Source: Flavobacteriaceae bacterium (lineage in GTDB: Bacteria > Bacteroidota > Bacteroidia > Flavobacteriales > Flavobacteriaceae). From it: a stretch of DNA of 64,000 bases. Below the pieces are notes generated by a model. It was not told the origin of the DNA. It ran no database searches and saw only the letters and a list, made by a program, of their open reading frames with translations. Made by a program: the position numbers and the translations under genes. Location of the stretch: NCBI GenBank assembly GCA_018669795.1, contig JABHSQ010000008.1, positions 1 through 64,000 of the forward strand, given 5' to 3'. Shown here in pieces: positions 62,370 through 64,000 of the stretch; the stretch's first letter is position 1, and every line of letters begins with the position of its first letter.

Positions 62370-63098
62370 ATGTTAAAAAGCAAAACAATAAAAACGATTA
62401 CATCAAAAAAGATAAAGCTAGTTACTTTAGTTTTATTATTAGCGAATAGCATTCTTTTTGCACAAGGAAATCATTTGAAAATAGAGATTAACCCATTTTT
62501 TAAAACAAAAGTTTTAAAAAAAGACTCTTGGTATGTTTCAAAAAACAATGATTCACTTCAGTTTTCTAAAATAAAATTTTACCTAACAGATTTTAAAATT
62601 TTAACAAAAGAAGGTAAAACCAAGCAGCTCCCAAATAGTGATTTCTTAGTAAGTATTTTTAATGTTGAAAGTAGAAGTATACTTCTAGAAAACATCAGTT
62701 ATAAAACAGGAGATCAATTATTATTTAACATAGGAGTGAACGAAAAAATGAATACTTCAGGAGCACTTTCTGGTTCTTTAGATCCTGCTAATGGTATGTA
62801 TTGGTCTTGGCAAAGTGGTTATATTAACTTTAAGATAGAGGGAAAAAGTCCTAGCTGTAGCACTAGAAAAAACAAATTTCAATTTCACATTGGAGGCTAT
62901 AAAAAACCATTTGCTGCTACCCGATTTAAAAGTGTAACTATTACTAATGCAATTAATAATGTACTTATAATTGATTTTGATATTGCTATATTATTTGATT
63001 CTATTGACATAAGTAATCTAAACCAGGTAATGATTCCTGGGAAAGAAGCTATTGAAATCGCTGATATACTTCCGAATTTATTTTCATTAAATGAATAA
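62370..63098 (+). CDS. MbnP family copper-binding-type protein
   Basis: 242 residues with a signal peptide (to about residue 32, ILFAQG). Family features include QFSKIKFYLTDFKIL, the LDPANGMYWSWQSGYINFKIEG block and FQFHIGGY near the C-terminal third. In Methylosinus, MbnP binds copper through a kynurenine made from a Trp by its partner MbnH. Trp residues in GMYWSWQS are candidates here, which is inference. The stop overlaps the next gene by 8 bp. Confidence 0.87.
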   Translation: MLKSKTIKTITSKKIKLVTLVLLLANSILFAQGNHLKIEINPFFKTKVLKKDSWYVSKNNDSLQFSKIKFYLTDFKILTKEGKTKQLPNSDFLVSIFNVESRSILLENISYKTGDQLLFNIGVNEKMNTSGALSGSLDPANGMYWSWQSGYINFKIEGKSPSCSTRKNKFQFHIGGYKKPFAATRFKSVTITNAINNVLIIDFDIAILFDSIDISNLNQVMIPGKEAIEIADILPNLFSLNE

Positions 63099-64000
63099 AT
63101 TGATAAGAAATATGAGCTTTATTATAGGAATATTTATATGCCTAGGTTTTGTATTGGTTAAAAATGAAGAAGTATTTTTTGAATATCCTGAGTATTGGCC
63201 AAAACCTGTTTATAATTTTTCTAAATTATCAATGACAGAAGAAGAATTTCAGTTGGGACGGCATTTATTCTACGACCCTTTATTATCAAGAGATCATACA
63301 ATTTCCTGTGCATCCTGCCATTTACAAGCTACTGGTTTTACTCATGTTGACCATGACTTAAGCCATGGTATTGAAGGACGTATAGGTACTCGAAATTCGA
63401 TATCAATAATGAATTTAGCTTGGAATACTTCATTTATGTGGGATGGAGGAGTCAACCACATAGAAGTTCAGTCCTTGGCCCCTATTTCTAGCGAAAATGA
63501 AATGGATACCTCTTTAGCTATAATCGTTGAAAAGCTAAATAAGTCTGAAAAATACAACTCTTTATTTCAGAAAGCATACCAAGACAGTCTTGTGACAGGT
63601 CAGAAAATACTATTGGCATTAACTCAATTTGTAGTGATGCTAAACTCCTATAATTCAAAGTATGATAAATACATTAGAAATGAACTTGGAGGTAAATTTA
63701 CTGAACAAGAAAAAATTGGATTAAAAATTTTTAGAAATAATTGTGCTTCTTGTCATAAAGAACCACTTTTTAGCAGCAACGATTTTAAAAACAATGGTTT
63801 AAATGTCGACAGCACCTTAAATGATTTTGGAAGAATGATGGTTACAAAAAAACCTGAAGATTCATTAAAATTTAAAGTACCAACATTACGCAATATTCAA
63901 TTTACGCAACCTTTTATGCATGACGGTCGTTTTGAAACCCTACAAGAGGTAATTAACCATTACACTTCCGAAGTTCAACATAGTCCTACGCTAGCTAATG
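63091..64000 (+). CDS. MbnH-like di-haem cytochrome c peroxidase family protein, cut by right edge
   Basis: 303 residues visible. A short N-terminal hydrophobic segment (about 7-22) serves as signal or anchor. Haem motifs are CASCH at 73-77 and CASCH at 218-222, with HGIEGRIGTRNSISIMNLAW and FKVPTLRNIQFTQPFMHDGR between and after them, as in the bacterial cytochrome c peroxidase (MauG/MbnH) family. The 3' end lies outside the window. ATG 63091 overlaps mbnP by 8 bp; ATG 63112 is an alternative. Co-translated with the MbnP-like gene. Confidence 0.9.
   Translation, partial: MNKLIRNMSFIIGIFICLGFVLVKNEEVFFEYPEYWPKPVYNFSKLSMTEEEFQLGRHLFYDPLLSRDHTISCASCHLQATGFTHVDHDLSHGIEGRIGTRNSISIMNLAWNTSFMWDGGVNHIEVQSLAPISSENEMDTSLAIIVEKLNKSEKYNSLFQKAYQDSLVTGQKILLALTQFVVMLNSYNSKYDKYIRNELGGKFTEQEKIGLKIFRNNCASCHKEPLFSSNDFKNNGLNVDSTLNDFGRMMVTKKPEDSLKFKVPTLRNIQFTQPFMHDGRFETLQEVINHYTSEVQHSPTLAN

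Noticed and set aside
1-64000. CRISPR arrays, tRNA or rRNA genes, insertion sequences, integrase or att sites
   Set aside because: No regularly spaced repeats, cloverleaf-like GC-rich stretches, transposase or integrase frames were seen on either strand.

Overview
The window is a strongly AT-rich stretch of chromosome from a member of the Bacteroidota, almost certainly a (probably marine) Flavobacteriaceae. The evidence is the gene families (Bacteroidota-type LptD and TamB, a CcsB-CcsA fusion, BshA, a T9SS type A sorting tail, the GH3 plus beta-lactamase fusion), promoter-like boxes of the TAnnTTTG type close to many starts, weak Shine-Dalgarno sequences and frequent TTG starts. No rRNA, tRNA, insertion sequence, prophage or CRISPR array was seen. 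Most of the window reads as core genome; 45.7-51.6 kb is the most accessory-looking part.

Layout. 1-9.6 kb is envelope assembly: tsaD (cut by the left edge) divergent from a tamB-like gene, then ridA, lptD and a secreted N-acetylmuramoyl-alanine amidase. 9.6-17 kb is a co-directional run: MlaD/MCE protein, a membrane heterodisulfide-reductase-like Fe-S protein and its soluble CCG-domain partner with a HAD protein and a DUF2147 protein between them, a conserved protein of unknown function, and a NagZ-like GH3/serine-hydrolase fusion. 17-26 kb holds bshA, an SSS symporter translationally close to a 36-residue membrane peptide, a secreted PIG-L deacetylase, and a KdsC-like/UbiA/Maf operon followed upstream by a 27-residue membrane peptide and a DUF2520 protein. 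26-34 kb carries the cytochrome c biogenesis fusion CcsBA, fumC, a 55-residue membrane protein, an ArsC-like protein and two RNA methyltransferases.

34-45 kb is an RNA-metabolism and cold-adaptation neighbourhood: three DEAD-box helicases, a RadD-like helicase, two cold-shock-domain proteins and a DnaJ-KTSC protein, interspersed with an FMN reductase, a metallo-hydrolase and two membrane proteins. 45-52 kb is more accessory: DUF2237, a caspase-like protein that appears to have lost its catalytic dyad, a methyltransferase predicted to be a lipoprotein, another lipoprotein, a TMEM175-like channel, a stand-alone degenerate DEAD-box first domain, a T9SS cargo protein and an HMA-MauE fusion. 52-64 kb has a Dus enzyme, an atypical SDR with a zinc-ribbon-like segment, a third cold-shock protein, a ThiE/TenI protein, SelO, MsrA, a glutaredoxin pseudogene, the ybbP-ybbA/tesA divergent set, and an MbnP/MbnH-like pair cut by the right edge.

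No single large undescribed system stands out. The most unusual items are the degenerate DEAD-box protein, the lipoprotein methyltransferase overlapping the caspase-like gene, the three very small membrane-protein genes, the glutaredoxin relic next to msrA, the tamB reading frame with no ordinary start codon at its expected N terminus, and the MbnP/MbnH pair. All family calls are from reading the sequence; no database search was run.
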